A stretch of 64,000 nt of DNA, taken from Phallus indusiatus. Taxonomy: Eukaryota > Basidiomycota > Agaricomycetes > Phallales > Phallaceae. Location of the stretch: positions 992,001-1,056,000 of the forward strand of contig JAQFWX010000005.1 in assembly GCA_027605045.1 (NCBI GenBank), in the 5' to 3' direction. Below are positions 34,785 through 49,421 of the stretch, in pieces (position 1 is the stretch's first letter; every line of letters begins with the position of its first letter). The position numbers and the translations under genes were made by a program. The notes beneath the pieces were generated by a model, which made no database searches, was not told the DNA's origin, and saw only the letters and a list, made by a program, of their open reading frames with translations.

Positions 34785-37391
34785 ATGAATCCCTCTCCCA
34801 CTTCGTCGTCGTCCTCGTCGGCATCGACATCCACCGATGCACCGTCACTTTCAATGCCATTGTTTTCGTCCTCTTCGACACTCAGTCCTCACCACCATCT
34901 CTCCGCTGCTGCCCTACGCAGACGGAGCGTTGACACGGGAGGCCTCAGCCTCGTCGTCAATGACCATTCTGGCAGCGGCTCAGGTCGAGGATATGGAGGC
35001 TGGCTTGAGCACGATGAAAGTCTTCCGGGCTCCATCAATGTCGCGGAACTCGTCGTTGCCATGCGAGAAGAAACGCTGAACACCATAGACCAGGCCCATC
35101 CACAAATAAATGTTACACGGCCCCTCTCTGAACCTCAGCGACTTAAGAACAAATATATATCAGAACTTTGCAGTTGGAAATTTGATTCCTCACATCTACC
35201 TTTAGAGGAGGTTTTGTTATGCACTATGTTGTTGTTTGAACTTTTATGGTGTATCGAAGGCATGGAAGAGGACATCAAAATGACTTTTGGTACGTGCACC
35301 CACCGTGAAAAACGTCATATTTGATGTTATAACTGATAATACAAAACGATTCTTTCTTTTTGCTTCGTTGATAGATGAAATCCGACCTTTTCTCACAAGA
35401 GTATCCAAGCTTTATCGCGAAGGCTCTTCATACCATAATTTCCAGCACGCCCTCGATGTTTTACAAGCAACCTATTTTTATTTATACACCGAGGGATGTA
35501 TACCCTGTATCACCTATCTTCGTGTTTGCGAACTCGATCAAAATATCATCGACGTGGATATCGTCGATCTAAACCGACCCTCGTGCGAACCTACACCCTC
35601 ATCTCTCAAACCACCATTATGGTCAAAACCAAAGACAGATTCCCCTTCTATTTTACAAGAAGTATTACGGAATTCCGACATCTTCGCCCTATTCATTGCT
35701 GCTATAGGACATGATATTGGACATCCCGGCTTGAGTAATGCTTTCATGGCAAGTCCTTATCATACTTCCAATCAACTATTAATCACTTTTTCCCATTCTC
35801 TTTGTTCAGAGGAACGCCAAAACACCCCTAGCGGAATTGTTTGACGTTTCAGTTCTAGAAAAAATGCACTCTACGTTATTACTACAAACCATGCGAACCC
35901 ATGGCATGGCACATCTTTTAGACAGACCCCATGCTCATCGCCCTAGTCCCCTAGCAGCTATGCAACCGCGGAATCGAACTGATTCGGATCCAGGCGTGAG
36001 CACTCCTGGTATCAACGGATCGCTTTCAGAGTCAACAAATGGTCGCGAGGCAATCTCAGTTCCTGCCCCAACGTTAAAAAAATGGCCGTCTGTGCACTTC
36101 AAGCCAGGCTATTTGGGCAGTGCTGGCGCAGCAACCGAGTTCAAAGCATTATTGGGCCAAACTATACTGTTCACGGATATGAGTCTCCATCGAGATTGGA
36201 TGCTAGAGTGGCATGACTTGACACAGCGACTGGCCGAGCAGGGAATTAGTGCTATTCGGGGTGCTAATGGAAAAGTAGATCCAGTTGTTAGAGTGTTACT
36301 TTGCCAGGCACTCATTAAGTGCGCTGATATCAGCAACCCGGTGAGTGAGTTTATTATTAGGCTCCTCAAATGTCTGACCATACTCTATTCAAATCGATCC
36401 ATTAGAGTCGTCCCTTTCCTGCTTGCAAGCATTGGTCGCTATCATTGATTCACGAGTGGGCTGAACAAGCGCTTTTGGAAAAACAACTCGCGTTGCCAAT
36501 ATCTGTCACTACATCTGACGACTCCAAAGATGTGGCTGAGGTCCAAATCGGATTCATCAATATGTTCGCACTACCTTTGCTCGAAACGGCAAGTTCGGTT
36601 ATTACAGGTCAGATTTTGAAATTTGAATTGCTGTCTCAAGAACATGTTTTTTTGATCACTGAAAAACCTTTATAGCTATGTCGATTTTTGCCGACCAGTG
36701 TCGCTCCAATTTAAAAATGTGGAAGGAGCACCTCAATGGCGTACCTTTACCCGATGCACAAGCCAATCCTTCTTCAACGTTCTCCACACAAGAGTCCATT
36801 TTGCGATTGCCAAAAAATATACCTGATATCAGCACAATGTTCTCTCTAAGCCTTCCTATAGGACTGCACTCCGTTAGCTCGGAATCGGCATCATCTTCCG
36901 GACACGAGTCGATATCGTCGATCCGACACGATGGAAACGAGATGGGTACTACCACCCGCACCAATGGATCAACCTATTCAGAACCGTCTTCTCCGGTTAT
37001 AGAAACCGATCTATCGGCTGTCCGCCATAGTTCCTATACAGAATTGCCACAGGTCACCATCCCGACAGATAGTATGGCCTTTTCAGGCTCGCAGCACATT
37101 AGGTCCAACTCGACGGCATCCACGTCGCCTCTTGTCTCTCCTCGTTCGCTCGTCGCCTCGTCGTTTCGTTCAGACATGTCTAGTCCGGCACCAAGCGTTC
37201 ATGCTCCTGGTAGTACCGTTAGTGTGCATGCACGTGAAGCCTTACGAGCCGCTTACGATGCGCATGAACGACCCAAAGCTAAACGATGGGAGAACCGTTC
37301 TTCTTGGCAAGGCATACCAATGACGTTCAGCTCTGTGCCGAATGCAACATTAGTCAATGGAGCATCTACCAGGCCCCATGATGGTCCATGA
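34785..37391 (+). CDS. PDE2: Class I 3',5'-cyclic-nucleotide phosphodiesterase (high-affinity cAMP PDE)
   Basis: Five exons give about 770 residues. After a Ser-rich disordered N-terminus the HD-type catalytic domain reads IRPFLTRVSKLYREGSSYHN then FQHALDVLQATYFYL (signature HN..H), FALFIAAIGHDIGHPGLSN (metal-binding HD..H), ELFDVSVLEKMHSTLLLQ, then AGAATEFKALLGQTILFTDM and LLCQALIKCADISNP (D of the second metal site), WAEQALLEKQLALP and IGFINMFALPLLETASSVIT. These are all the PDEase I landmarks. The enzyme hydrolyses cAMP to AMP and sets signalling through protein kinase A. The long Ser-rich C-terminal tail (about 200 residues) is an extension. The start at 34785 is chosen because it directly follows a TATA-like run; an in-frame ATG at 34635 would add 50 Cys-containing residues. 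The gene symbol is by analogy to yeast. Confidence 0.9.
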
Positions 37392-38081
37392 AATTTTATA
37401 TATCCCGTATTCTTCAGCGACGACTGATTTGGTTGGCAAAATCAGCATTAGAAGATTTGCTTCAAGCAAAAGAAAAAAAAGAAAAAGGTATGTTTAACGA
37501 AGGGTTGGTAGATGGGAAGTCATGTTCTTATCGAAGCTTATTTTCTGATTTTTTTTTCTTTCCTTCGTCTTTTTGTTGTTGCTCCCCCTTGTGTTTATTC
37601 CTGTACTAAAACTGTATCCATGTTCTATCGTCCATTATTGGGATATCATCGCTATTATCATTGCCTTCCGTTCCCACCCAAGACATTACTTTCTTGTAGT
37701 TGCTCTTGTGGACACCTTTTTAACACAACGAATATTTACCTTGATTTGTGTCACTGTATTACATATTTTATTTCGTTTTCACTTGCTAGCGTATCTTCCA
37801 GGAAAGACGTCAGAGCGAAGAAAATAAATCGACTTTGGATGTAGTTCACTGATGATCGTCATGGAAAATGTCTTCGCGACGATAGCTAAAATTTGGCTAA
37901 TCTTTTTCTCCGGCCAGAAAAGGAATCCGTTGGTATACATTGGTCTTGTTAAATGTGTAATATATCTGTATTGAATATCTATAGTAATTAGAACGGTATA
38001 GAGCGACTCTTCCCGCTTTTTCCACGAATGGTAGACAAAGGCCATGGCCGCCTTGTAACGTAGTGCTTTTGAGAAATGAGA
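37392..38081. other. 3' region between phosphodiesterase and mL59 genes
   Basis: Mostly T-rich sequence in the plus-strand 3' UTR of the phosphodiesterase. It may also contain a last exon of the minus-strand mL59 gene: a frame beginning AAMAFVYHSWKKREESL follows an acceptor near 38056 and remains open to about 37780. I cannot decide this. Confidence 0.4.
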
Positions 38082-38630
38082 CTACAATTCTCTCAATAAA
38101 GGAAATAAATGGCTTACCAAACGCCACTTTCGTATCCGTTTGGGCATATGTTTCATCAGGATCCTGCGGTACTTGCGCTTTCGCTTGTGTAAACGTTGCC
38201 ATTTGTGTCCTTTGAACATTTGTTTCTTCGCGGCATAGAGTCGATTGCCAACGTTAGCACCAGCGGGTTCATGTAGTTTGACGTCGCCTTCCCAGCGAAC
38301 AAATTGGGACAACTCGTTCGCTGTCTCTGTGTTTGCTGCTTCCGGTCCCTGCTGCAGAGAAGTCACAGTCTCCGGATGAGGAGGAATCTCTCTTGATTTT
38401 AGTTTTGGTCCAGGAGGAAGCAGATGCAATGTTCCTGTTTTCTTAGCTTGTTTGACAAGCTCTGCTTGACGTCGAAGTGAATAGCGAGGTGGTGCCCATC
38501 GACCGGTCTCTGAATTCAGGTGGGGTATAAAAGGATTGGAAATGGCTCCAGCTGCCTGTACATTCTGCAGTTCTCGTATTCGAAACTTTTGGACGAGGCT
38601 CAGACCTCGCTTTGCTACTGGTGCAGCCAT
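38082..38630 (-). CDS. Mitochondrial large-subunit ribosomal protein mL59 (MRPL25 family)
   Basis: The ATG at 38630 gives MAAPVAKRGLSLVQKFRIRE. The protein continues LQNVQAAGAISNPFIPHLNS, TGRWAPPRYSLRRQAELVKQ, AKKTGTLHLLPPGPK, VRWEGDVKLHEPAGANVGNR, LYAAKKQMFKGHKWQRLHKR and RKYRRILMKHMPKRIRKW. The basic tail with FKGHKWQR and the N-terminal SNPFIPHLN...W.PP.YSLRRQA pattern are those of mL59, a fungus-type protein of the mitochondrial 54S subunit. The frame as read ends at 38082 after a possible donor (TTG|GTAAGCC at about 38120). Family members usually carry a short extra basic C-terminus, so a further exon downstream is likely. The start is only 180 bp from that of SEC23. Confidence 0.82.
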   Translation of the reverse strand: MAAPVAKRGLSLVQKFRIRELQNVQAAGAISNPFIPHLNSETGRWAPPRYSLRRQAELVKQAKKTGTLHLLPPGPKLKSREIPPHPETVTSLQQGPEAANTETANELSQFVRWEGDVKLHEPAGANVGNRLYAAKKQMFKGHKWQRLHKRKRKYRRILMKHMPKRIRKWRLVSHLFPLLREL

Positions 38631-38810
38631 TTATACCGCCGTGACTGGAGTGCTGCAGGTACAAGGTTTCTGAAGCGCCGCGGAATCAAAATAAATCACA
38701 GCTATCGTTGCGTGCGACCTACGTGGTCTGTCAGACTTTTCTTTTCGTTCCATTCCAGTTTTTTATTTGTGTGCATTATTCGGCCGTAAATATCAAAATT
38801 TTACTTCGAA
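38631..38810. promoter_or_regulatory. Shared bidirectional promoter (mL59 / SEC23)
   Basis: The 180 bp between the divergent start codons must serve both genes. Two housekeeping genes, one mitochondrial-ribosomal and one COPII, share it. No TATA box was seen. Confidence 0.5.
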
Positions 38811-41755
<2,945 letters not shown>

Positions 41756-42891
41756 GGAATAGAATGATGATACGGTCTTTGAGGATTTATCTTAATAACA
41801 GATTATTGTACATTTTCTTTCTTCTTTCTTATTGTCAAACAAGTTCAATGCTACTACTTGAACACTCAAGTACCGAACTACCGAACTACCGAAACACCAC
41901 GTGAAGCGGCGGGAAGAAACCGGGACAAGACAAGTAATAAGGGTCTGCAGGGTTTGGTTACGAATGTCGTGTTTTTAGATTTCATTGTCGCAAGTGGTGG
42001 CCACTTGTCGTGTGGCGATATTTGACTTGCTATCGTGTAACCCCACTGATTCAATGATCGATCTCTGAAAACACGAGTTGTAGCATCTCGAACACTATTG
42101 ACCCTTTCGAGACTTGCTCATGTACTGTATCAAGATTGAAATGCTTAAGCAAGTCTGCGATCTGAGATCCACGTAGTATTTGTTACGCATATCATTCGCA
42201 ATTCCAGTTCAAGTCGGAATTGACCATTCCCCAATGGTCATGAATTCCGCACGGAATGTTAGTTGCCATATGTATGTATAAGAATACAGCAAACGAGAGC
42301 ATTAATACATTGTATATATGATGGGAATAACCGCTGTATTATTATCCCCATTGAAAACCGATTATAATTATCTCGGAACGCCGGTGTGCAAGAACGTTGG
42401 TCGCATAGAGAATAAAAGTGGAACGTGGTCGAGTCATACTCGGACATATAGATCGAAATAAACGTATACGATGCGACGGATGCAAAAAAATAAAATATGC
42501 GCTGCCACTGTGTCCTAATCGAGTTGGATCTATTCTATTATTATCGAGTTACGTCCAAAAATTGCAAAATCAATTGTCTATTTTTACGTGGAATAAATAG
42601 AAAGGTGACAGTCAGTCTGGAAAGAAAAAAAGAGCTAAGGACCGAAGCAGAATAGAAATGGGAAGGAAGCGAAAATGATGCTGTCCAAAGATAAACTGTA
42701 ATGAAAAGTTTCAAAGGAATGTCTGAGATGTGGGACAAAAGTGCACATATTGCTTTCTAACAAGCTGAAGAAAGGGTAAGAATAAACCAACAAAGCTTAA
42801 CAGTCAGGAACAGAGAGGATATAAATAAAATAGAAAAGGGTAAAAAAAGACAGGATGAATAGTAATCATGCGATGCGAGCTCATGGTTCTC
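41756..42891. other. Convergent 3' region, 1.1 kb
   Basis: Between the SEC23 stop and the stop of the next minus-strand gene. No supported gene. A tandem cgaactac-type near-duplication (taccgaactaccgaactaccg, about 41870-41890) is visible. Confidence 0.4.
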
Positions 42892-44443
42892 TCATCGCCG
42901 TCTAATCCACTCCATAATTCCTTTCCGTTTCCTGACAGTGTGAGACGAATCACTCGTGTCTGATTCAGTTGGTGTTAACAATCCGGTACTGGTCGGTCCG
43001 AAGTCTTTCATGGTTGTCGTGGCAACAGGGTCAGCAGATACAGATGCTGCGACCGAAGGTGTAGGTGAAGATGAGCTGGAGCTCGGTGGGGTAGGCCATT
43101 GGGTATGGTGGCACGTGCCATCGTCATCTTCATCATTTTCGTCTTCTTCTTCAGCATGACTCAAGTACGCATGATTCCGTAATAATGACGGCCTATATGC
43201 TGCGGTACCAGAATTCGGTTTGACTGCTGACTTTTGGAATGCGCGTGAACCCCCGATAACGTGAATTTCGTTGCTACTTGCAAGCCAGGCACGGTTGCTA
43301 CTGAGATTTTTCTTCGAAGAAGGACCGTCAAGTGCCCCACAAAGAATGAGGTCTACGATTGTCCACTTGAGCGAGATAGGAAGAACTTCTCCTAGGACAA
43401 TCGGGGGAACTATGAAGGGACGTGGAGGAGGACCTGGCTTGCCGACATCAATGCGACTAGGTGCTGAGAAAATGGGAAGTGGTTGGAAAGGACTTGCGAA
43501 TGAGAGACAGAAAGTTTCAAGAGGAATAATAAGAGAGCTGCGAGATGCTGGAACGACATGAACGATATGAGCAGGGCGGGGTGGTTGTATGGGCGGAGGT
43601 GGAGGTAAATCGTCTGGACGTAAACTAAAACGGCGCGAAGATTTAGACGCAGGAGGGTAGAATGTAGGCAGGGTGCATGTAACAAAAGGTCGTGAAACAG
43701 TCGTTACCAGTATAGCGAACTTGAGTAGGGCAGCATCTTGACCTTCGAATGCTGGTAGAAAGTTAAAAATTGCATCGAAGGCGTATTTGCTGTCGCCAAT
43801 AGCTGGTACTGAGAGCGATGAGAGGGAAGATATTGATGTGGATGAATCTGATGACCTCTTGGGGAGTGAAAGGCGGGAGGTCGATCGAGTTGGCGGTGGA
43901 GTCGCCAAGCCAAGCTCGGTCATGGATAAATTAACCGTTGAAAAACCTGCCATATTATTGCTGCCTCCGTTAAACCAACTGAGACGGCTGTAAGATTTGC
44001 TTGGAGACAAGGAGCTAGAAGGAGATCCTTCTTCTTCATACTCTCGGAACTGGGGCAACACGAAAGAAGAGGTACGCCAGTGCTGGGCGACCTGATGAGC
44101 CCAGCGGAGAGTGCTGACCAGTCGAGTGGAGGTTTGAGCCTCGGATGAAAACAAGGGAGACGAGAGACGTAGGACAGCCACGGACGCGGTCAAATTGGTT
44201 GGAGGAGTGTATTTGCGAGCAGCGGCAATAATGAGGAGCGACGAGGAGAGACTTGAAGACTGCCATAGAGGTGCCAACGCCTCCGGAGACGGTTCTGAAA
44301 GAAATAAATGCGTGCACACTCGAGAATAATAATGATGAGAGCATACCACCGAGAACGAGTACAACCAAAGACTGCCGGTCATTGCCCGCGGGCAAGCAGC
44401 TTGCATCTATTTGCCAGGGGTGGTGGTAGTGCATGTTTGTCAT
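42892..44443 (-). CDS. Unrecognised conserved-looking low-complexity protein
   Basis: I do not recognise this gene. The ATG at 44443 opens MTNMHYHHPWQIDASCLPAG, and one intron (donor GGTG|GTATGC, acceptor tttcag, about 44294-44349) joins VVLVLG to EPSPEALAPLWQSSSLSSSL. The rest is one exon of about 465 codons. It is Ser/Pro-rich, with ordered-looking islands (FLPAFEGQDAALLKFAILVT; HIVHVVPASRSSLIIPLETF; LPISLKWTIVDLILCGALDG), a poly-Pro segment (DDLPPPPPIQPPRP), an acidic run (EEEDENDEDDDG) and a basic end (TVRKRKGIMEWIRRR). The islands suggest a folded domain interrupted by disordered inserts. No signal peptide or membrane helix is evident. It is a candidate lineage-specific regulatory or scaffold protein, but no function is assignable. 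Confidence 0.7.
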
Positions 44444-46450
44444 GAGGCCCTGCTCGCTGTGGGAGGCGGTGTTGAAAAGGAGTTGGAAAAGGAGTCGTAG
44501 AGAGGAATAGCAATTGGCGGGGGGAGAGAGAGAAAGAAAGCAGAGAGGGCTGTGAGGAGCTGATTTTTTAAAATGTTATTGCATGACGATATTGTTTTAC
44601 GGGCTTGGAAGGCCAATTACGTAATAATAAGGGTGGGTGCATTACATAATCTCTCGGCGATTTAGCGAATTCACAATCAGAGGAGGAGTTCAGTTGCCTT
44701 TTCATGAAATTTCTGTTGCGTTGCATGTGCGCAAAGTCAATTCTTCCTATCTCTATTATCTTCCATAATCTATGTCATCATCATCATTATCATCTATGAT
44801 CTCGTTAATCTTATTTTTATTTCATCATTCCACGACTATTATTCGCCTCGCTCGAGAGCGTACCGAACGCTCAATGTCGCCATCGCAAGACTCTTGAGCC
44901 GTGATATGCAAATGGCGGTGAAACCAGGACGTGGATTTTTACTCCGACGCTCTCGCTTAACGAACAAGTGAAAACACACCCGCCTGGTTCGGATTCGTAC
45001 TTGTTATGGGCTTAATAGTACTCTTCTGAGGACGAGGTACTTGTTAATGTTTTTCGGAAAACCAGTCCTCATCTCCTCCGTGTTTTTTTTCACTTGGGTT
45101 TTTTTTTCAACGCGACTTCCTCCGTGCCAGATTATATGGATACTCTTTTTGTCCTCGCGAGGCTCCTCTCTCCGATGTTATTTTATCGAGCGCACAGTGA
45201 AAAATTAGGGTCTATTCAAATTCATTCGAACCCATGCCACAAGCGTGCGGTATTCCAACAATTGAATTAAACAATTCAATTCCATTTCACTTCCTCAATC
45301 GCTGCAACATCCTCGCGTACGCACGATAAGAACTCTTAGGCGTAATTGATCAGTGTTTGATACAATCTGTTATTGAATGGTCAGTGCCCGGTGAGCTTGG
45401 GACTTGGAAGGTACTAAGTACCACCATATCTCGCCCTTCATATATGTTGTATGTAGATGATAACATTGCTGAGCTTTTTTTAGCCTAATTGATTCACATA
45501 TATTCTCCCGTCGCCTAAACGAGCCAACCTCAAGCACGTTTTCACCATTTCCTTGTGGTCAAACGTCCCCTGCATCGCGCAAGAACATTTGTAATCCCCT
45601 TATGTTCGTTTATGGCTTTGCTAATATAAATTCACAAGTCGACTTTTCAAGCGTGCATGTGATTGGCGATATTCTCTCTACAATTATTGGACACTGGACT
45701 CGTTGCGTCAGAAGAAGCTGTATGAACCCTAATAGTGCCCATGCTTCTTTCTGACCGTTTTATTCTTTTCTCGCTTTTTTTTCCATCTGGTCCGTATTCG
45801 GATCCTTCGCATGCCAGACATTCTGACATCTTTTATTTTTCTGTTTGGCTAAAAAAATTTCCTTTAGCATTTGATTATTGAACCGTCGTCTGTTTGCAAG
45901 TATCACAACTGAGAAATTTTGCCAATGCTGTAGACAAGATCAATCCATATAGGGCATATCTATTAATTTGGGGACGGTCCATCCCAACCTGGGCTGCAGA
46001 TCATCAGCAGATGGCACTAAATTCACAACATGCCGAGCGTATTATCACAGCCCGTCGAGGCAAATAACAAATATTGTCACTTCTCCTGATCTGTCATCCC
46101 ATCCCTGAACCAACGTACCGTTATGCCACCCTTCCGTAAAATCCTCGGACACTAGAAGGTTGATTGCATCAAAGCAATTGCAACAACGCTAAAAAGGTTA
46201 TCTTCATAGCAAAGCCTCAGCAACGAAGAAAACGCAATGGTTGACTACGGAGGGAATTTAAAATACATCTTGACATATCTTGATCAACAAACAAAAAATT
46301 TGAAAAATACGAATTAAATGGTTACAGCGGCGGAAGTCTAGCTACCTAAAATACACATCCGACCAATAAACAAGTAAATTAATTCTAAGAAAGGAGCTAA
46401 AGCCAGATTAGGAAAAATAATACATGGAATAAACAGAGACATACAATCCG
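44444..46450. other. Intergenic, 2.0 kb, no supported gene
   Basis: Upstream region of the unrecognised minus-strand gene and downstream of the RNI-like gene. A tcatcatcatcattatcatc microsatellite lies at about 44774-44794. Purine-rich gagagagagaaag sequence lies near 44525. No domain was found in the open frames. Confidence 0.4.
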
Positions 46451-48079
46451 TCAATGACCATCAGGCAAATTGGACACCGCTGGTATTCGCAAGGCAGACG
46501 GAGGAACAGCCGTCGACTTAAAATTTTCATATCTATCGCAGCCAACCATTTTCAGCCAGATTTTCCTCTGTGTAGATTTCCTTCCCTGTGTTTCGAGATT
46601 TCCCCCTCCTCTAACAAAAGCGACAAGGGTAGATGTCCTCGAAACGTCGATGTAAGGGTGCAGTCCTCCGCGTGATTGCAAACCTGCGTCCGGAACAGGC
46701 AGGGAGAATGTGTTCGACAAGGAAGAAAGGGTGGGAAGAGAAAGTTCATTAGTGAGCGATGGAAGCGTCGACCTGTCCTCCGCGAATGCACAAACTCGCG
46801 TGAACTGAGTAATAGAAAGCGAAGGCGCTAGGTAACTCAGTATATGCATGTCAATCTCGAGTGGAAACCGACGACGCGGCGAAACAATAGCGAACGGCTC
46901 CTGTTCCTTCGTTATTGAATCATAGTTTCTTGTTTTCTTGCCTTCTTCCCCAGTTGTCTTCTCTTCGACAGGATTATTGAATTCGCTATAAATAGACATC
47001 GACCTGCGAGAAGGGTCCTCAGAATCATCGCGGTGGCCCCGGGGTAACAACAATGCCGGCCGTGCGTAAAAAAGAAGATCTAGCGCTTCCCGAGCGACTT
47101 TGTTGGCCAAAAATCTATTGCGAGTCAAAATATTGTCTCGTAGTATGCCTTCAAGGTCTTTCCAGGCAAGACTGTTCACCCCACAGGCGTTCATCTCTAG
47201 CCAAACAAGGCTCCAGTTGTGATGCTGAAGCGAATTGAGAATTGTCTCAACTCCTTCACGACCAAAGTTGTTCCCATTTAGTTTTAGGGTGAAAAGCCGG
47301 GCGGAGCGCGGAGAAGAAAGATATGATAATAGAGGTGGAATCGCTTCCGGACCCAACGAGCAAACGGACAGGTGAAGCTCAATCAAACTAAGGGACGAGA
47401 GGCTAGGAAGAAAAATATTGATCAGGGATTCAGCCAAGTGAAGGTTGCTCGTTAGCGACAGCGTATGAAGGTTTGATCTATTCAACGCCATCGTAAAGCG
47501 AAGCATCACGAAGTAATCTCCCTGACAAAATGAATTTGAGTCATAATCATCATCAACAACCTGAGTAGGCTAATACCCATACCTTGAATTTGTTCTGTTG
47601 TTCAGGGTGTTGTACGGTAATTGCTTAATCATCGGTGTTAATGAATCGAAGAGGGAAGACTCCGTACTCACGTTCTGAAGGTAGAGCGATCCGAGGGTTT
47701 TGTTGCCATCCAAATATCTCAAAAACAAGGGGAGAGGAGCACAGCATCAGCAACAGCACCGCCAATGTGATCGACGCTGACACGTACTTCGCAATAGCCA
47801 ACAAACCTTTATCGCCGATCTCGTTGTCATTCAAACTAATTTCTTCAATATTATGGCGGTATTGACCCTCAATCGAGCAGAGATAATCGAATAATGCTAC
47901 ACAACCCTCGTTCCCTAGTTCGTTGTGCGATAGAATGAGACGAACTGGTCTTTGAAACGCAGATGCTGTATGATAGTTTCCGCGCCATCTAATCCTTTCA
48001 AACCGCAATCGTACTTGTTCAAGTTTCCATTGAATATTTTCTGAGGATGAAGTTGTATGAAACTATCACCTGGACTCAT
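46451..48079 (-). CDS. RNI-like leucine-rich-repeat protein (one frame slip)
   Basis: The ATG at 48079 gives MSPGDSFIQLHPQKIFNGNL, NKYDCGLKGLDGAETIIQHL and RFK. The continuation PVRLILSHNELGNEGCVALF lies in another frame with no room for an intron: one base is missing in the short T run (plus strand) at 47951-47953. Leucine-rich repeats follow (NIEEISLNDNEIGDKGLLAI; LDGNKTLGSLYLQN; NLHTLSLTSNLHLAESLINI; LSLIELHLSVCSLGPEAIPP; LFTLKLNGNNFGREGVETIL; LVWLEMNACGV). Their consensus is that of RNI-like proteins, related to RanGAP/ribonuclease-inhibitor LRRs, used for protein binding. The C-terminal 200 residues are not LRR and are partly disordered (IDMHILSYLAPSLSITQFTR, then Ser-rich). The cellular role is unknown. 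Three or four introns. Confidence 0.75.
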
Positions 48080-48475
48080 GAAAGTTCACGGTTGCGATTG
48101 CACCATCCGAGATGACGAGTCAGAAACGTTTACGTAACGTTATCGAACTGAATTACGTAACATGAACTGGTGAACCGATGATATCAAGTTAATCTTGTCA
48201 CTGGCGATGGTATCAAATGAGCCAATAAAAAAGACACGTTCTGGAAAACTGATAGTACAATTGAGAAAAAAAGAACGAATATTATGGTAAGCCTTGCCAG
48301 ATATATACAACGCCACCCTTCTCGAATTCAATAAAATACATATCGGTGAAATAAATGCGCCTACCGGATTGGCCACCTTCCGAACGATTTTTTTAGTAGT
48401 CAAAGCTATAAGACATTTATTAACTCTCGCTTGGTTGGTGTCCGCTCTGATCATATCCGTAACTGCTCAAAACGA
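48080..48475. other. Spacer between DAM1 stop and RNI-like start
   Basis: About 0.4 kb, both genes on the minus strand. A thin promoter for the RNI-like gene is expected here. A plus-strand frame at 48294-48614 overlaps the DAM1 tail and is a shadow. Confidence 0.4.
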
Positions 48476-49421
48476 TCAAAATATTGCGCATGAGCCAGCG
48501 TCGGCACACGTGAAGGAGAACGCACCTTTAAGCCCATTCTCAGCGTCCAAAAGGCAATCCATTACATGCTCGATTTGGCGTCGGATAGTCTGCCCAACGG
48601 GAAAAATAATATGAAGTGGAAGGGAAAAGGGGAGTTATGAGAGAAGGTCAGACTGACCAAATCACCGCCGCGAAATTCAAGGGGTAATACTGCACAAACT
48701 TTCTCATATAACATCTGGTACAGAAAGTGAAATGTCAAACTGGTGGTTCACGTACGACAAAGGAACACATACCGCTCGTTCTTTCTTCTCTTTGGCTGAT
48801 AATTTTGGTTTCGTCTTCTTGGGCTTGGCTTTAATAACTCCTGAGGTTTCATGAATGTCCGATAGTGCAAAAGTAGCGTCTCCAGAAAGGGTACGTTCTG
48901 CTACATGTAAAGGATTGCCTGGATCTGTGACTGGTGCGTGTTGTTGTTGGATTTGTCGGATGCCTTCTAACGCTGCTGCGGCTGCACGCCCTTGTTAAAT
49001 TTCTGAATCAGGATATTTACAAAAATCCCAGTCGGAAAAAACTCACGCGATTTTTCCCTTTCCGCAGCCAGTTCGTGCGACTCTTCGATGGGTGTCTACA
49101 GACAGAAGACGTCAAATCGAATAGGGATAGAAGCTTCTAAATGTTAAAGCTCACTTCAAACCATTCAACACAGAATACATTGACCTTCTGCACAAACAAG
49201 TAACTCGCAAATGATTCATTAAATCGCTGTAGAGTAGACCCTAGTTTGTTGAGCCCTTCCACGTTTTGTGCTAAGGCATCGAGTTCATCTGTTAGGGTTT
49301 CAAGTGCTGGTCCAAGAAATGATAGTCCCTCAGGAGCTGAGTTGTCATTAGTTGAGCGCGATATCGCTGAGAGCGATCCCCGAGAAACGCGACGCAAAGG
49401 TGTACGGTGATGAGAGGACAT
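48476..49421 (-). CDS. DAM1: DASH complex subunit Dam1
   Basis: The ATG at 49421 gives MSSHHRTPLRRVSRGSLSAI. The core follows: APEGLSFLGPALETLTDELD, ALAQNVEGLNKLGSTLQRFN and ESFASYLFVQKVNVFCVEWF. It joins after an intron to TPIEESHELAAEREKSRE. The FNESFASYL..K.N.FCVEWFE motif with the basic HRTPLRRVSRGSLS leader is diagnostic for Dam1. The tail spans further exons (ALEGIRQIQQQHAPVTDPGN; KPKKTKPKLSAKEKKERA; MLYEKVCAVLPLEFRGGD; RRQIEHVMDCLLDAENGLKG). The DASH/Dam1 ring couples kinetochores to microtubule plus ends, and Aurora B phosphorylates Dam1; the RRVSRGS site is a plausible target. The last exon end (TGA at 48476-48478) is less certain, because an additional intron after LLDAENGLK is possible. 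Confidence 0.85.
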
